In this document: positions 20,437-28,991 of the stretch, one piece after another | How the letters are laid out: every line of letters begins with the position of its first letter | Numbering within the stretch: position 1 is the first letter of the stretch | Assembly (NCBI GenBank): GCA_963706755.1 | Contig: CAVPNH010000016.1 | Span: 62,001 to 126,000, forward strand | From: RPQJ01 sp963706755 | GTDB lineage: Bacteria; Pseudomonadota; Gammaproteobacteria; Steroidobacterales; Steroidobacteraceae | Length of the DNA: 64,000 nucleotides | Reading direction: 5' to 3' | Position numbers and translations under genes: made by a program | Notes under the pieces: generated by a model | Seen by the model: only the letters and a program-made list of their open reading frames with translations | The model's database searches: none | Told to the model about the DNA's origin: nothing

Positions 20437-21207
20437 ATGTTCAAGTGGCGGTTGATGCTGACGACGCTGCCCTACGTCGTGGCAATCCTGGCCGCGAAGC
20501 TGGTGCTGCAGTTCGCGCTGGGATTCGGGGGGCTGGTGGATTTCTCCGACGTGGGCATCGTGCTCACGGCGGGCGTGTTCCTGCTCGGCTTCCTGCTGGC
20601 GGGGACGATGGCCGACTACAAGGAGGCGGAGAAGATCCCGGCGGACCTCGCCTCGACCCTCGAGGCGATCGAGGAGATCTTCGTCCTGGCCGCCACCAAC
20701 CACCCGGGGCTCGACCTCGCCGGCCTGCGGCGCGGCCTGCTCGCGATGACGGACACCATCAAGGACTGGCTGCTGAAGAAGCGCTCCACACCGGAGGTGT
20801 TTGATGCGATGTCGGGGCTGAACGGCCTGATCCAGCAGCTCGAGAAGGAGGGCGCCGGGCCATACGCATCGCGCGCCGTGCCGCAGCTGCTCGCCGCGCG
20901 CAGGAGCGTATCGCGCATCGACGTCATCGCCCGAACCGGCTTCCTGCCGTCCGCCTACGCGCTGCTCGAAGTGCTGATCGGGATGGTCATCGCGCTGGTG
21001 CTGATCGCGCGGTTCAGGAGTCTCACGGCGGAGTGCCTGCTGGTGCCCTTCGTGGCGCTCATCAACATCTACATGCTGCGGCTCATTCGCGACATCGACA
21101 ACCCGTTCGACTACGAGCCCGACGGGAGCGAGCGCGGCTCGGGCGAGGTGCCGCTGTTCCCGCTCGACGAATACCGGGCGAGACTGGCCGGGCGAACCCA
21201 AGGGTAA
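20437..21207 (+). CDS. Bestrophin-like (DUF4239-type) membrane protein
   Basis: ATG 20437 is chosen for the GAGGGG ribosome site 6 bases upstream. The 256-residue product has two N-terminal TM helices (about 8-28 and 46-64), a helical cytoplasmic middle (residues 70-165, with K-E-A-E-K-I-P) and two more helices (about 172-212). N-P-F-D-Y-E follows, the motif often seen after the last helix of bestrophin-like DUF4239 proteins. It may be an anion channel-like protein, but this is assigned only by topology and motif resemblance. It is the last gene of the DUF2092 run. Confidence 0.6.
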   Translation: MFKWRLMLTTLPYVVAILAAKLVLQFALGFGGLVDFSDVGIVLTAGVFLLGFLLAGTMADYKEAEKIPADLASTLEAIEEIFVLAATNHPGLDLAGLRRGLLAMTDTIKDWLLKKRSTPEVFDAMSGLNGLIQQLEKEGAGPYASRAVPQLLAARRSVSRIDVIARTGFLPSAYALLEVLIGMVIALVLIARFRSLTAECLLVPFVALINIYMLRLIRDIDNPFDYEPDGSERGSGEVPLFPLDEYRARLAGRTQG

Positions 21208-21276
21208 CGCGAGACAGGCCGCGCGGTTCTGAATGCCGCGAAAGACTTGTGGCCGGAAGGTCCCGGGCCACCCCGC

Positions 21277-21753
21277 TCAGATCATCGTCTTCAGGATCCT
21301 GAACTCCGTCTCGAGCTTCCGCTCGACTTCCCCGCCCGCGAACGATGCCATGATCCCGCCCAGCAGCGGGATGCCGCAGGTCACGTCGAACTTCCACTCG
21401 ACGACGCAGCCGCCCTTCTCGGGGCGCAGGGACTTGGTGCCGACGATCTTGACCGGCATGTCCTTGATATCGACGACGATGTCGGCGGAATGACCGTCGC
21501 CGTCCGCGGCCCACACCTCGGTGTGGCTCACTTCGTTCATGCTGGGCACGATCCGGCGGATCGCCGCCGGCGGGTTCGAAGGCTCGGTACGCGAGATCGC
21601 CAGCCGCACGGCCGGCGCACGGCCCTCGCGCTTGACCTTGACGTTGCTGCCGCCGAGCTTCGCGTAGATGGCTTCCTGGCTCTTCTGCTCCGTCGCGAGC
21701 TTGAAGGCCGTGGCGACGTCGGTCTTGAGGCTGTGCTTGACGTGGACTCTCAT
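21277..21753 (-). CDS. DUF2505 (SRPBCC-fold) protein
   Basis: The 158-residue protein starts M-R-V-H-V-K-H-S-L-K-T-D-V-A-T-A-F and has alternating strands followed by a long C-terminal helix (E-V-E-R-K-L-E-T-E-F). This layout matches the START/SRPBCC ligand-binding fold of DUF2505. There is no signal peptide. It is the last gene of a minus-strand operon and overlaps the SDR stop by 4 nt, so it may bind a hydrophobic product or substrate of that operon (inference). Confidence 0.8.
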   Translation of the reverse strand: MRVHVKHSLKTDVATAFKLATEQKSQEAIYAKLGGSNVKVKREGRAPAVRLAISRTEPSNPPAAIRRIVPSMNEVSHTEVWAADGDGHSADIVVDIKDMPVKIVGTKSLRPEKGGCVVEWKFDVTCGIPLLGGIMASFAGGEVERKLETEFRILKTMI

Positions 21754-22607
21754 CTGCTCGGCTCCTTGTCGGCTTGCGCGCTGGCGGTCTGGTCCGCCGA
21801 TTCTAGTTCGCCGCGCATCCGGCGCGCCATGATCCCCTCATACAGGGTCGGCGCCAGCCGGCTCAGCCACCAGGCCACCCTTGCGGTCCGCCCGACGAAG
21901 ATGAGCCGCCGGCCTCGTTCCGCGCCTGTAAACACCTGGGCGGCAGCGATCCCGGCCGTGAGTGGCCGACCCACCGTGACCTGCGCGTGGCGCACGGGCT
22001 TGCCGTCGCCACCCAGCGCGTTGCGATCGATGCGCGTGGCGATGAACGACGGGCAGGCGATCATCACGTCCACGCCCTCAGGCGCGAGTTCCGTGCGCAG
22101 GCTGTCGAAGAAGCCGTGCATGGCGTGCTTGCTGGCCGCATAACCCGTGCGGGCAATGAGCGGCGTGTACCCGGCGACGCTCGAGACCGCGACGACGAGT
22201 CCGCGCCGTGCAACGAGGTGGGGCAGGGCGGCCTTCGTGCAGTTCACCGCGCCGAAGAAGTTCACTTCCATGACGCGGCGGATGACCGCGAGGTCCGTCG
22301 CGGCGAAGCCGCTGCGGTGGCTCATGCCGGCGTTGGCCACCAGCACGTCGAGCCGGCCGAAATGCTCCACCGTCGCCGCGACCGCGCCGGCGCAGGCGTC
22401 GGCGTCGGTGACATCGCAGGACAGGGCGATGCACGCGGTTCCTCGCGCCGCCAGTTCCGCGCGCAGGCTCTCGAGCCCGGCGGCATCCCTGTCGAGGGCG
22501 GCGATGCTGGCGCCGGCCGCGGCGAAACGCAGCGCGAGCGCGCGCCCGAGGCCGCCGCCCGCGCCCGTGACCAGTACCGTTGCGCCCCTGAACGAGCGGC
22601 GTGCCAT
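21750..22607 (-). CDS. Short-chain dehydrogenase/reductase (classical SDR)
   Basis: The 285-residue classical SDR has the cofactor motif T-G-A-G-G-G-L-G (residues 14-21). D39-R40 after the second strand favours NAD(H), although the Arg leaves NADP possible. It also has N-A-G (92-94) and the catalytic S143-Y156-K160 triad. A C-terminal extension of about 40 residues with a W-W-L-S-R-L patch suggests membrane association, as in lipid- or steroid-acting SDRs. It starts 2 bases after the epimerase stop. The substrate cannot be named from sequence. Confidence 0.88.
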   Translation of the reverse strand: MARRSFRGATVLVTGAGGGLGRALALRFAAAGASIAALDRDAAGLESLRAELAARGTACIALSCDVTDADACAGAVAATVEHFGRLDVLVANAGMSHRSGFAATDLAVIRRVMEVNFFGAVNCTKAALPHLVARRGLVVAVSSVAGYTPLIARTGYAASKHAMHGFFDSLRTELAPEGVDVMIACPSFIATRIDRNALGGDGKPVRHAQVTVGRPLTAGIAAAQVFTGAERGRRLIFVGRTARVAWWLSRLAPTLYEGIMARRMRGELESADQTASAQADKEPSR

Positions 22608-22609
22608 GG

Positions 22610-23607
22610 TCAGCCCGGGCCCAGCCCGCGAGCCTTGCGGAACAGTTCGAAGACCTCCGCCGACGTGAGCTTCGGCACGTAACCGAACACCTCCTTGAGG
22701 CGCCGGTTGTCGAGGACGGGTCGGTAGCGCAGGAAATCCACCTGCTCGGGGCCGTAGCGCGACAGTCCCAGCGGGTGCAGCACGGCGAGCGCCGCGCGCA
22801 GCAGTCCGGGCGGGATCGTGACGCAGCGCTTGCCGAGGCGGGCGGCGATCTCGCGGATGCCGAGCGCGCCATCGCCCGCGACGTTGTAGATGCCATCCTT
22901 GCCCGAGAAGATCGCGTGCTCGATGGCGCCGACCACGTCCTGGTCCCAGATGAAGACGAACGGGCTCGCCGATCCCCGGATCGCAAGGAGCCGCTTCCGC
23001 TCGAAGAGCGCGGTGATCTGGTTGCGCGTCGTCTCGCCGAGGATCGTGCCCACCCTCAGCACCACCTGTCGGAGTCCAGGGTGCCTGGCGCGGTAGTCGG
23101 CCAGCATCTCCTCGACCAGCCGCTTGTGATGCGAATATGCGAACGCCTCGTTGCCGCGGATTGCGTCATCCTCGGTGAGCCATTCGGGATTGTCGGCGTG
23201 GTAGCCGTAGGCCGCGCCGCTCGAGGTGACGATGAACTTGCCCACGCCCGCGGCCACGCAGGCTTCGAGGACGTTCTTCGTGCCGAGCACGTCCACCGAA
23301 TACTCGAGTTCGCGGTTGGATTTCGGTCCGGGGGTGACGATGGCCGCGAGGTGCACGACCGTGTCGATCGCGTGCCGTCGCAGCAGCGCCTCGAGCCCGG
23401 GCGCGCGAATGTCCAGGGTGACGTATTCGACGCCGGGCAGGCGCTGCTCCTGCGGGGTCTCGCGGACGTCCGTCGCGACGATCCGCTCGACGCCGCGAAC
23501 CCTGTTGGCAGGACGCCGTCGCCGCCATCGCCCCGTCGAGCCAGTGACGCGACGAGCGTGCTGCCGAGGTAACCGGCCGCGCCCGTGACCAGCACGCGAT
23601 GGGTCAT
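22610..23607 (-). CDS. NAD-dependent epimerase/dehydratase (extended SDR), 1-nt frameshift near 23515
   Basis: The N-terminus M-T-H-R-V-L-V-T-G-A-A-G-Y-L-G-S (ATG 23607) carries the extended-SDR glycine motif. After about 30 residues the family continues in another frame from P-A-N-R-V-R-G-V-E-R-I-V-A-T-D-V. It includes H-L-A-A, S-S-G-A-A-Y-G-Y and the Y-S-H-H-K catalytic Tyr-Lys. The span of 998 nt is one short of 333 codons, so a 1-nt deletion near 23505-23530 is likely. It acts on a nucleotide-sugar- or sterol-like substrate; the specificity is unknown. It overlaps the transporter stop (ATGA). Confidence 0.8.
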
Positions 23608-24522
23608 GTCTGCGCCCACCGTCCGCCCGGCGGGCGGCGACGCCACCAGGTGGCGCAGTGTCGTTCCCGCGAGCAGGTGCCAGATGCCCCACCACGCCGC
23701 GACGATCGCCATGCCGCCCATTCCGTCGAAGAAGTTGAACACCAGCGCGAGCCCGAAGCCCGAGTTCTGGATGCCCACCTCGAAGGACACGGCGCGACGG
23801 TCCGCCTCGGGCAGGCGCGCCAGCTTCGCCGCGTAATACCCGAGCGTCAGCGCCATGGCATTCAGGAGGAACACGAACAACGCCACCCGCGGAACGTAGT
23901 CCGCGAAGAACTCCAGGTTGGCGACCAGTGCACCCAGCACGAAGGTGGCGAAGAACAGCAGCGACAGCACCCGGAACGGCCGGCGCGCGCGGGCCGCGAA
24001 GCGCGGGTAGCGGCTCGCGACGGTCATGCCCAGCACGGTCGGGATCGCAAGCAACACCACGATCGTGCCCAGCACCTGCAGCGGGCTCAGCGCGACCGCC
24101 TCGAGGATCGGCCGCGTGTCGGGATTCATTGCGCCCCAGAAGGCGATGTTGAAGGGCGTGAACAGCACAGAGCCCAGCATCGAGAATGCGGCGATCGTGA
24201 CCGAGAGCGCGGGATTGCCGTGCGCGTAGTTGACGAGGAAGTTCGAGATGTTGCCGCTGGGGCAGGAGGCGACGAGGATCATGCCGAGCGCGATGCTCGG
24301 CGCGGGCTTCAGGATGATCGTGAGCAGGAAGGCCGCCGCGGGCAGCAGCAGCGAGTGGGCCGCCAGCCCGATCAGCGTGCCCTTCGGCGCGGAGACGATG
24401 CCCTTGAAGTCCCCGACCTTCATGTCGAGGGCCACGCCGAACAGCACGAAGGCGAGGATGACGTCGAGCGCGACCAGTGATGCCGGCGTGAAGTGGAGCC
24501 GGATCGCGTCGATCTCGTTCAC
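23604..24522 (-). CDS. Bile acid:sodium symporter (BASS/SBF) family transporter, likely 1-nt insertion near 23666
   Basis: GTG 24522 overlaps the TGA of the TPP enzyme (GTGA) and gives V-N-E-I-D-A-I-R-L-H-F-T. About nine hydrophobic helices follow, with the BASS landmarks S-C-P-S-G-N-I-S-N and V-G-I-Q-N-S-G-F. As written, the frame runs straight through the next ATG and fuses with the epimerase. The alternative frame after L-L-A-G-T-T-L gives A-T-W-W-R-R-R-P-P, a more natural family end, and a TGA overlapping the epimerase ATG. The span is one base too long, so a 1-nt insertion is favoured over a true fusion. It would import an organic anion with sodium. Confidence 0.78.
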
Positions 24523-26273
24523 TTGCCCTTGGGCTCCTGGTGCATGTCCTTGAAGTGAATGAGGCCCGGCACCCACATGTGCTTCACGGGGTCCACGTCC
24601 ACGTGGACCACCGCGGGGCCGCCGCTCGCGAGCGCGCGCTCGAGCGCCGGGCCGAGTTCACGCGGGTCGGCGACGCGTTCGCCGTGTGCGCCCATGGACT
24701 TTCCGAGCATGTCGAAGCGGATCTCGCCCAGGTCGGCCTTGATCGTCTCGTCGGGCCCGAGGGATTTCATCACCAGTGTCTTCAGGGGCTTGAGCGCGAG
24801 CTGCTGGGTCATTTTCACCATGCCCCACTGCTTGTCGCAGAGCACGACGTAGACGACGCGCAAACCGTTGCGCACCGCGGTCTCCACCTCCTGCGGGTGG
24901 AAGCCCATCGCGCCGTCGCCGATGATGCAGCACACGGGCTTGTCCGGCCGTGCCACGGCGGCGCCGAGCGCCTGCGCGACGCCCGCGCCCAGCATGCCGA
25001 ACTTGAAGGTCGAGAGGATGGTGTTCGGCACGCGCATCTCGTGGAACATCATCGCCCACACCGCCGTGTTGCCGCCGTCGGCGACCAGCACGGACCCTTC
25101 CGGAAAAATCCGCTGGCAGGCATGCGCCACGTGCGCCGAGTTCATCGGCGTGTACATGTCCGTGAGCTTGCGATCGAGCTTGACGCGCTCATCCGCGACG
25201 GTCTCGCGGTACTTCGCGACCTTGCGCCGGCGCGCGTCCAGGTTCATGCGCCCGGTGCGCGTCGCGAGCGCGTCGGCCAGCGCCGCGAGGAACAGTTTCG
25301 CGTCCGCGAGCACGGCCAGTTCCGCGGGCTTGTTCGCGCCGAGCACGTGGCCGTCCACGTCCACCTGGATCATCTTCTGCTCCGACGGGTGTCGCCAGTA
25401 CGGCGCCTTCCCCCACCAGTCGGTCTCGCCGAGGCGGGAGCCCACGACCAGCACGAGGTCGGAGTCGTTGCGCACCTCGTGGTTCAGCTTCACGCAGGGC
25501 ATCGGGATCGCGACATCCAGCGTCTCGGGCAGCACGCCGCGCGCCGCCCAGCTCGTGGTCACGGGCGCGTGCAGGATCTCGGCGACGCGCCTGAGCTCGT
25601 CGAAGGCGCCCGCGTGGATCACGCCGCTTCCCGCGTGGATCATCGGCAGTTCCGCATCCGCAAGCATGTCGGCGGCGCGCTCGACCTGCGCGGGCGGCGG
25701 CACGATGGGCTGGGTGCGGCGATACTGGTGCGGCTGCCAGGTCGGGACCTCGGTCTTCACCTTGCCGTTCATGACGGTCTCGGGCACATCGAGGTGCACG
25801 ACGCCGGGCCGCCCCTCGAAGCAGTGCCGGAGCGCCGTGCGCCCGAGCTCCGCGACGCGGTCGAAGGACACGACTGCCTGGCTCCACTTCGAGAGGTGCT
25901 TGATGGCCCCCACCTGGTCGAAGGCCTGGTAGGCGCCACCGCGGTCCGGGTAGACGATCTGCGGACGGCGGCAGCTCGTGATCGCGAGCACCCGGTTGCC
26001 CTCCGCGTTCTCGACCGCGAGGCCGGGCAGCAGGTTGGCGACACCGGGCCCGTTGCTCGCCATGCAGACGCCGAGGCGCCCGGTCAGGCGCGCGTACGCT
26101 CCCGCCATGTGCGCGGCGCTGGTCTCGTGCCTTGGCGTCACGATCTCGATGCCGAGCCGGTGCAGGCTCGAGTAGAAGCCGAAGTACGTGCCGTCGATGA
26201 TGCCGAAGACTTTCTCCACGCCCTCCGCCTGGAGGATGCGTGCAAGGACTTCGCCGCCGCTGGTTTCCGTCAT
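24519..26273 (-). CDS. Thiamine-diphosphate-dependent enzyme of the acetolactate synthase/decarboxylase superfamily
   Basis: The 584-residue protein has the three-domain POX/ALS layout. The N-terminal PYR domain carries catalytic E50 (P-R-H-E-T-S-A-A-H-M-A-G), and the middle domain begins near residue 200. The C-terminal PP domain has the Mg/ThDP motif G-D-G-A-M-G followed by V-L-C-D-K-Q-W-G, where the usual Asn is replaced. Several family members with this layout are carboligases or decarboxylases such as 2-hydroxyacyl-CoA lyases, so acetolactate synthesis should not be assumed; no regulatory subunit lies nearby. It heads a coupled operon with an anion transporter, epimerase, SDR and SRPBCC protein, which suggests catabolism of an imported acid. 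Confidence 0.82.
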   Translation of the reverse strand: MTETSGGEVLARILQAEGVEKVFGIIDGTYFGFYSSLHRLGIEIVTPRHETSAAHMAGAYARLTGRLGVCMASNGPGVANLLPGLAVENAEGNRVLAITSCRRPQIVYPDRGGAYQAFDQVGAIKHLSKWSQAVVSFDRVAELGRTALRHCFEGRPGVVHLDVPETVMNGKVKTEVPTWQPHQYRRTQPIVPPPAQVERAADMLADAELPMIHAGSGVIHAGAFDELRRVAEILHAPVTTSWAARGVLPETLDVAIPMPCVKLNHEVRNDSDLVLVVGSRLGETDWWGKAPYWRHPSEQKMIQVDVDGHVLGANKPAELAVLADAKLFLAALADALATRTGRMNLDARRRKVAKYRETVADERVKLDRKLTDMYTPMNSAHVAHACQRIFPEGSVLVADGGNTAVWAMMFHEMRVPNTILSTFKFGMLGAGVAQALGAAVARPDKPVCCIIGDGAMGFHPQEVETAVRNGLRVVYVVLCDKQWGMVKMTQQLALKPLKTLVMKSLGPDETIKADLGEIRFDMLGKSMGAHGERVADPRELGPALERALASGGPAVVHVDVDPVKHMWVPGLIHFKDMHQEPKGK

Positions 26274-26390
26274 GGTGCCCCCGATGGCCGGGCTGATTCC
26301 CGGCTCGCGTCAATCGCACGAATATACCCCTGCCGGCGGACGGTGAGGCGGGGGACGGCCAATGTCAGTAGACTGCGGTGGTCTTCCACG

Positions 26391-27260
26391 ATGGACTTTT
26401 CCGATGCTCTGCAGGGCTGGCGCGCCGGGTCGAACGTGAACGGTACGCTCCTGCACTGGCTGCCGGTCGTTGCCGCGGTGGTTGCCTCGGGCGCCCTGGG
26501 CGGGCTCCTTGCCGGGCTGCTCGGCGTCGGCGGCGGCATCGTGATCGTCCCGGTGCTCGACGCCGCACTAGAGATCGCTGGGGTGCCGTCCGGTGCGGCA
26601 CTGCACGTCGCGGTGGCGACCTCGATGGCCACCATTATCCCGACTTCCGTTTCCTCCTCGCGCTCGCATGCGAAGCGCGGTTCCGTGGATTTCGGGCTCA
26701 TGAGGCGCTGGTCGGTGCCGATCGTGCTGGGCTCGCTCGCGGGAGCGCTGGTGGCGGCGCGCATGGACGCGCGGATCCTCGCCGCCGTCTTCGGCTGCGT
26801 CGCGCTCGCCGCCGCACTCAAGATGCTGCTGCCGCTCGACCACGTCGTCCTGCGCCGCTCGGTCCCCGGCGGCCTCGGCGGCGCCATCATCCCGGCGACC
26901 ATCGGCGCGGTCTCCGCCATGATGGGCATCGGCGGCGGCACGATGAGCGTGCCGGCCATGACCCTCTGCGGCGAGCCGGTCCACAAGGCGGTCGGGACGG
27001 CCGCACTCACCGGGCTGTGGATCAGCATCCCGGCCACCGCCGGCTACCTGCTCTCGCCGGCTGCGGACGCTGCCGGCATGCCGTTCACGATCGGCTACGT
27101 GAGCCTGCTGGGCTTCCTGGTCATCGCGCCCGTGGCCTGGGCCATTGCGCCGCTCGGTGTCCGGCTCGCGCACTCGCTCGACCGCCGCCGGCTGTCCGCG
27201 TCGTTCGGCGTATTCCTGATGCTGGTGGCGGCGCGCATGTTGTACCGCGCATTCGCCTGA
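26391..27260 (+). CDS. TauE/SafE-family membrane transporter (sulfite exporter-like)
   Basis: ATG 26391 gives a 289-residue protein with about eight TM helices and the two family repeats L-L-G-V-G-G-G-I-V-I-V-P and M-M-G-I-G-G-G-T-M-S-V-P. The repeat pair places it firmly in TauE/SafE (DUF81). Members move sulfite, sulfoacetate or other small anions across the inner membrane. It diverges from the TPP-enzyme operon over a 117-bp spacer that probably holds both promoters. The substrate is unknown, but two nearby genes concern sulfur-type chemistry (the sulfatase at 3858 and the sulfotransferase-like gene at 28233). Confidence 0.88.
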   Translation: MDFSDALQGWRAGSNVNGTLLHWLPVVAAVVASGALGGLLAGLLGVGGGIVIVPVLDAALEIAGVPSGAALHVAVATSMATIIPTSVSSSRSHAKRGSVDFGLMRRWSVPIVLGSLAGALVAARMDARILAAVFGCVALAAALKMLLPLDHVVLRRSVPGGLGGAIIPATIGAVSAMMGIGGGTMSVPAMTLCGEPVHKAVGTAALTGLWISIPATAGYLLSPAADAAGMPFTIGYVSLLGFLVIAPVAWAIAPLGVRLAHSLDRRRLSASFGVFLMLVAARMLYRAFA

Positions 27261-27427
27261 GTCGGGCCCGGGCGGAGCAGCCGCTGGCTGCACCACGGCC
27301 CGTCATACGGGCGGCCGCCCGGCCCGGCCGCCCGGTCTTGCACTGTCGCGCGTCGGCAGCCATCCTTCCCGCGCGAACGGCAGCCGCGCATCAGGCCGGC
27401 CGCCGGCGCGAACGGGGAGGACGTCAG

Positions 27428-28207
27428 ATGAGATTCGCCACCACCCTGGCCCTGTCGCTGGTCATGGCATTGCCCGCGTCTGGATCGGGGGCCGACCTGC
27501 CGGAGGCATCGAAGGCCGCCATCGAGGCCGCGATCGCCAGTCCCGACCGCCTGAAATCCGACTTCGAGCAGGACGAGCGCCGCAAGCCCGGGCAGGTGCT
27601 CGAGTTCATGGGCGTGACCCCCGGGATGCACGTGATCGACGTCTTCTCCGCGGGCGGCTACTACACGGAACTCCTCGCCCGCACGGTCGGCGCCAAGGGC
27701 CAGGTCATCGCCTACAACAATCCTCCATACGCCAGTTTCGCGGCCAAGGGCATCGCCGAACGCTACGCGGGCGAGCGCCTGCCGAACGTCCGGCAGATCA
27801 CGTGCCCCATTGAAGCGCTCGACCTCATTCCAGCGAGCCTTGACCGTGCGATCTTCATCATGTCCTACCACGACCTGTACTGGCGGCCGGACGACGGTTC
27901 GTGGCCGGCGACCGACCCGATCCTGCTGCTCGGCAAGCTCTACGCGGCACTGAAGCCGGGCGGCGAAGTCGTGGTCCAGGATCACGTCGCGAACCCCGGT
28001 GGCGAGCCCGACAAGGTGGTCGCGGACCTGCACCGGATCGACCCGGCCCTGGTGAAGAGCGACTTCGCGAAGGCGGGATTCGTTTTCGACGGCGAGAGCC
28101 GCCTGCTCGCCAATCCCGAGGACGACCACACGAAGCTGGTGTTCGACGAGGCGATCCGCGGGAAGACCGACCGGTTCCTGTTCCGCTTCAGGAAGCCTGG
28201 CAAGTGA
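27428..28207 (+). CDS. Exported class I SAM-methyltransferase-like protein, copy 1
   Basis: ATG 27428 follows GGAGG by 7 bases. The 259-residue product has a signal peptide (T-L-A-L-S-L-V-M-A-L-P-A-S-G-S-G-A). The Rossmann core reads V-I-D-V-F-S-A-G-G-Y-Y-T-E-L-L-A, equivalent to motif I of SAM methyltransferases but with the usual G-x-G partly changed, and L-K-P-G-G-E-V-V-V-Q-D-H appears as motif IV/V. Export is odd for a SAM enzyme, since SAM is cytoplasmic. A second exported relative lies at 33969. The family is often annotated as a methyltransferase, but activity is unproven. Confidence 0.75.
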   Translation: MRFATTLALSLVMALPASGSGADLPEASKAAIEAAIASPDRLKSDFEQDERRKPGQVLEFMGVTPGMHVIDVFSAGGYYTELLARTVGAKGQVIAYNNPPYASFAAKGIAERYAGERLPNVRQITCPIEALDLIPASLDRAIFIMSYHDLYWRPDDGSWPATDPILLLGKLYAALKPGGEVVVQDHVANPGGEPDKVVADLHRIDPALVKSDFAKAGFVFDGESRLLANPEDDHTKLVFDEAIRGKTDRFLFRFRKPGK

Positions 28208-28232
28208 TCCCGGCGCGGCGCGAACGGCCCTG

Positions 28233-28982
28233 ATGGCGAGTCGACCCCACGACGTCCTGCGTCTCGCGATGTGGTCGGGGCCGCGCAACGTCTCGACCGC
28301 GTTCATGCGCTCGTGGGGAAACCGCGAGGACACGCTGGTCGTGGACGAGCCGTTCTACGCCCACTACCTCGAGCACACCGGGCTCGGCCACCCCGGGCGC
28401 GACGAGGTCATCGCGATGCATGAGTGCGACTGGCGCCGCGTCGTAATCTCGCTCTCGGCCCCGGTGCCGGAGGGTGTGCGCATCCTCTACCAGAAGCAGA
28501 TGGCGCATCACCTGCTGCCGCACATGGGCCGCGAGTGGCTGGGTTCCATGACCCACGCGTTCCTGATCCGCGATCCGCGGCCCATGCTGGCCTCCCTCGG
28601 CGAGATGCTGGGCGAGTTCGAACTGCTCGCAACGGGACTGCCGCAGCAGGTCGAGATCTTCGATCACGTCGTGCGCACGCGGGGACACGTGCCGCCGGTG
28701 GTGGATGCGGACGACCTGCTCGCGGCGCCGGAACCCATGCTGCGCGCGCTCTGCGCCGCGCTCGATGTCCCGTTCTCGGAGCGGATGCTGTCCTGGCCCC
28801 CCGGCCCGCGCGCCACCGACGGCGTGTGGGCGAAGCACTGGTACGAACGCGTGGAGCGCAGCACCGGCTTCGAGCCGCAGGCGGACTACCGGTCCCGGGA
28901 ACTGACCGGCCGGCTCGCCGAGATGGAAGCGCTGTGCCGGCCGATGTACGAGAAGCTGCGCGAGCATCGCCTGCGCGCCTGA
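28233..28982 (+). CDS. Sulfotransferase-like protein (partner of class IV aminotransferase)
   Basis: The 249-residue protein begins L-R-L-A-M-W-S-G-P-R-N-V-S-T-A-F-M-R-S, which fits a P-loop-like 5'-PAPS-binding motif of the sulfotransferase fold. It later has H-A-F-L-I-R-D-P-R, equivalent to the 3'-phosphate-binding Ser/Arg region. The same domain occurs fused to an aminotransferase in plant and bacterial proteins named branched-chain-aminotransferase-like. Here it is a separate gene, and a class IV aminotransferase starts 9 bases downstream, so the two probably work together. Substrates are unknown. Confidence 0.72.
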   Translation: MASRPHDVLRLAMWSGPRNVSTAFMRSWGNREDTLVVDEPFYAHYLEHTGLGHPGRDEVIAMHECDWRRVVISLSAPVPEGVRILYQKQMAHHLLPHMGREWLGSMTHAFLIRDPRPMLASLGEMLGEFELLATGLPQQVEIFDHVVRTRGHVPPVVDADDLLAAPEPMLRALCAALDVPFSERMLSWPPGPRATDGVWAKHWYERVERSTGFEPQADYRSRELTGRLAEMEALCRPMYEKLREHRLRA

Positions 28983-28991
28983 GGACCTCGC

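Noticed and set aside
23056..24576. Apparent BASS transporter-epimerase fusion protein
   Set aside because: The alternative frame gives a natural transporter end (A-T-W-W-R-R-R) and a TGA overlapping the epimerase ATG, and the transporter span is one base too long. A base error is the simpler explanation.
24540..27260. 906-codon plus-strand open frame opposite the TPP enzyme
   Set aside because: It is an antisense shadow: the protein is Arg/His/Ala-rich without domains, while the minus strand encodes a complete ThDP enzyme. Only its last part (from 26391) is the real TauE/SafE gene.
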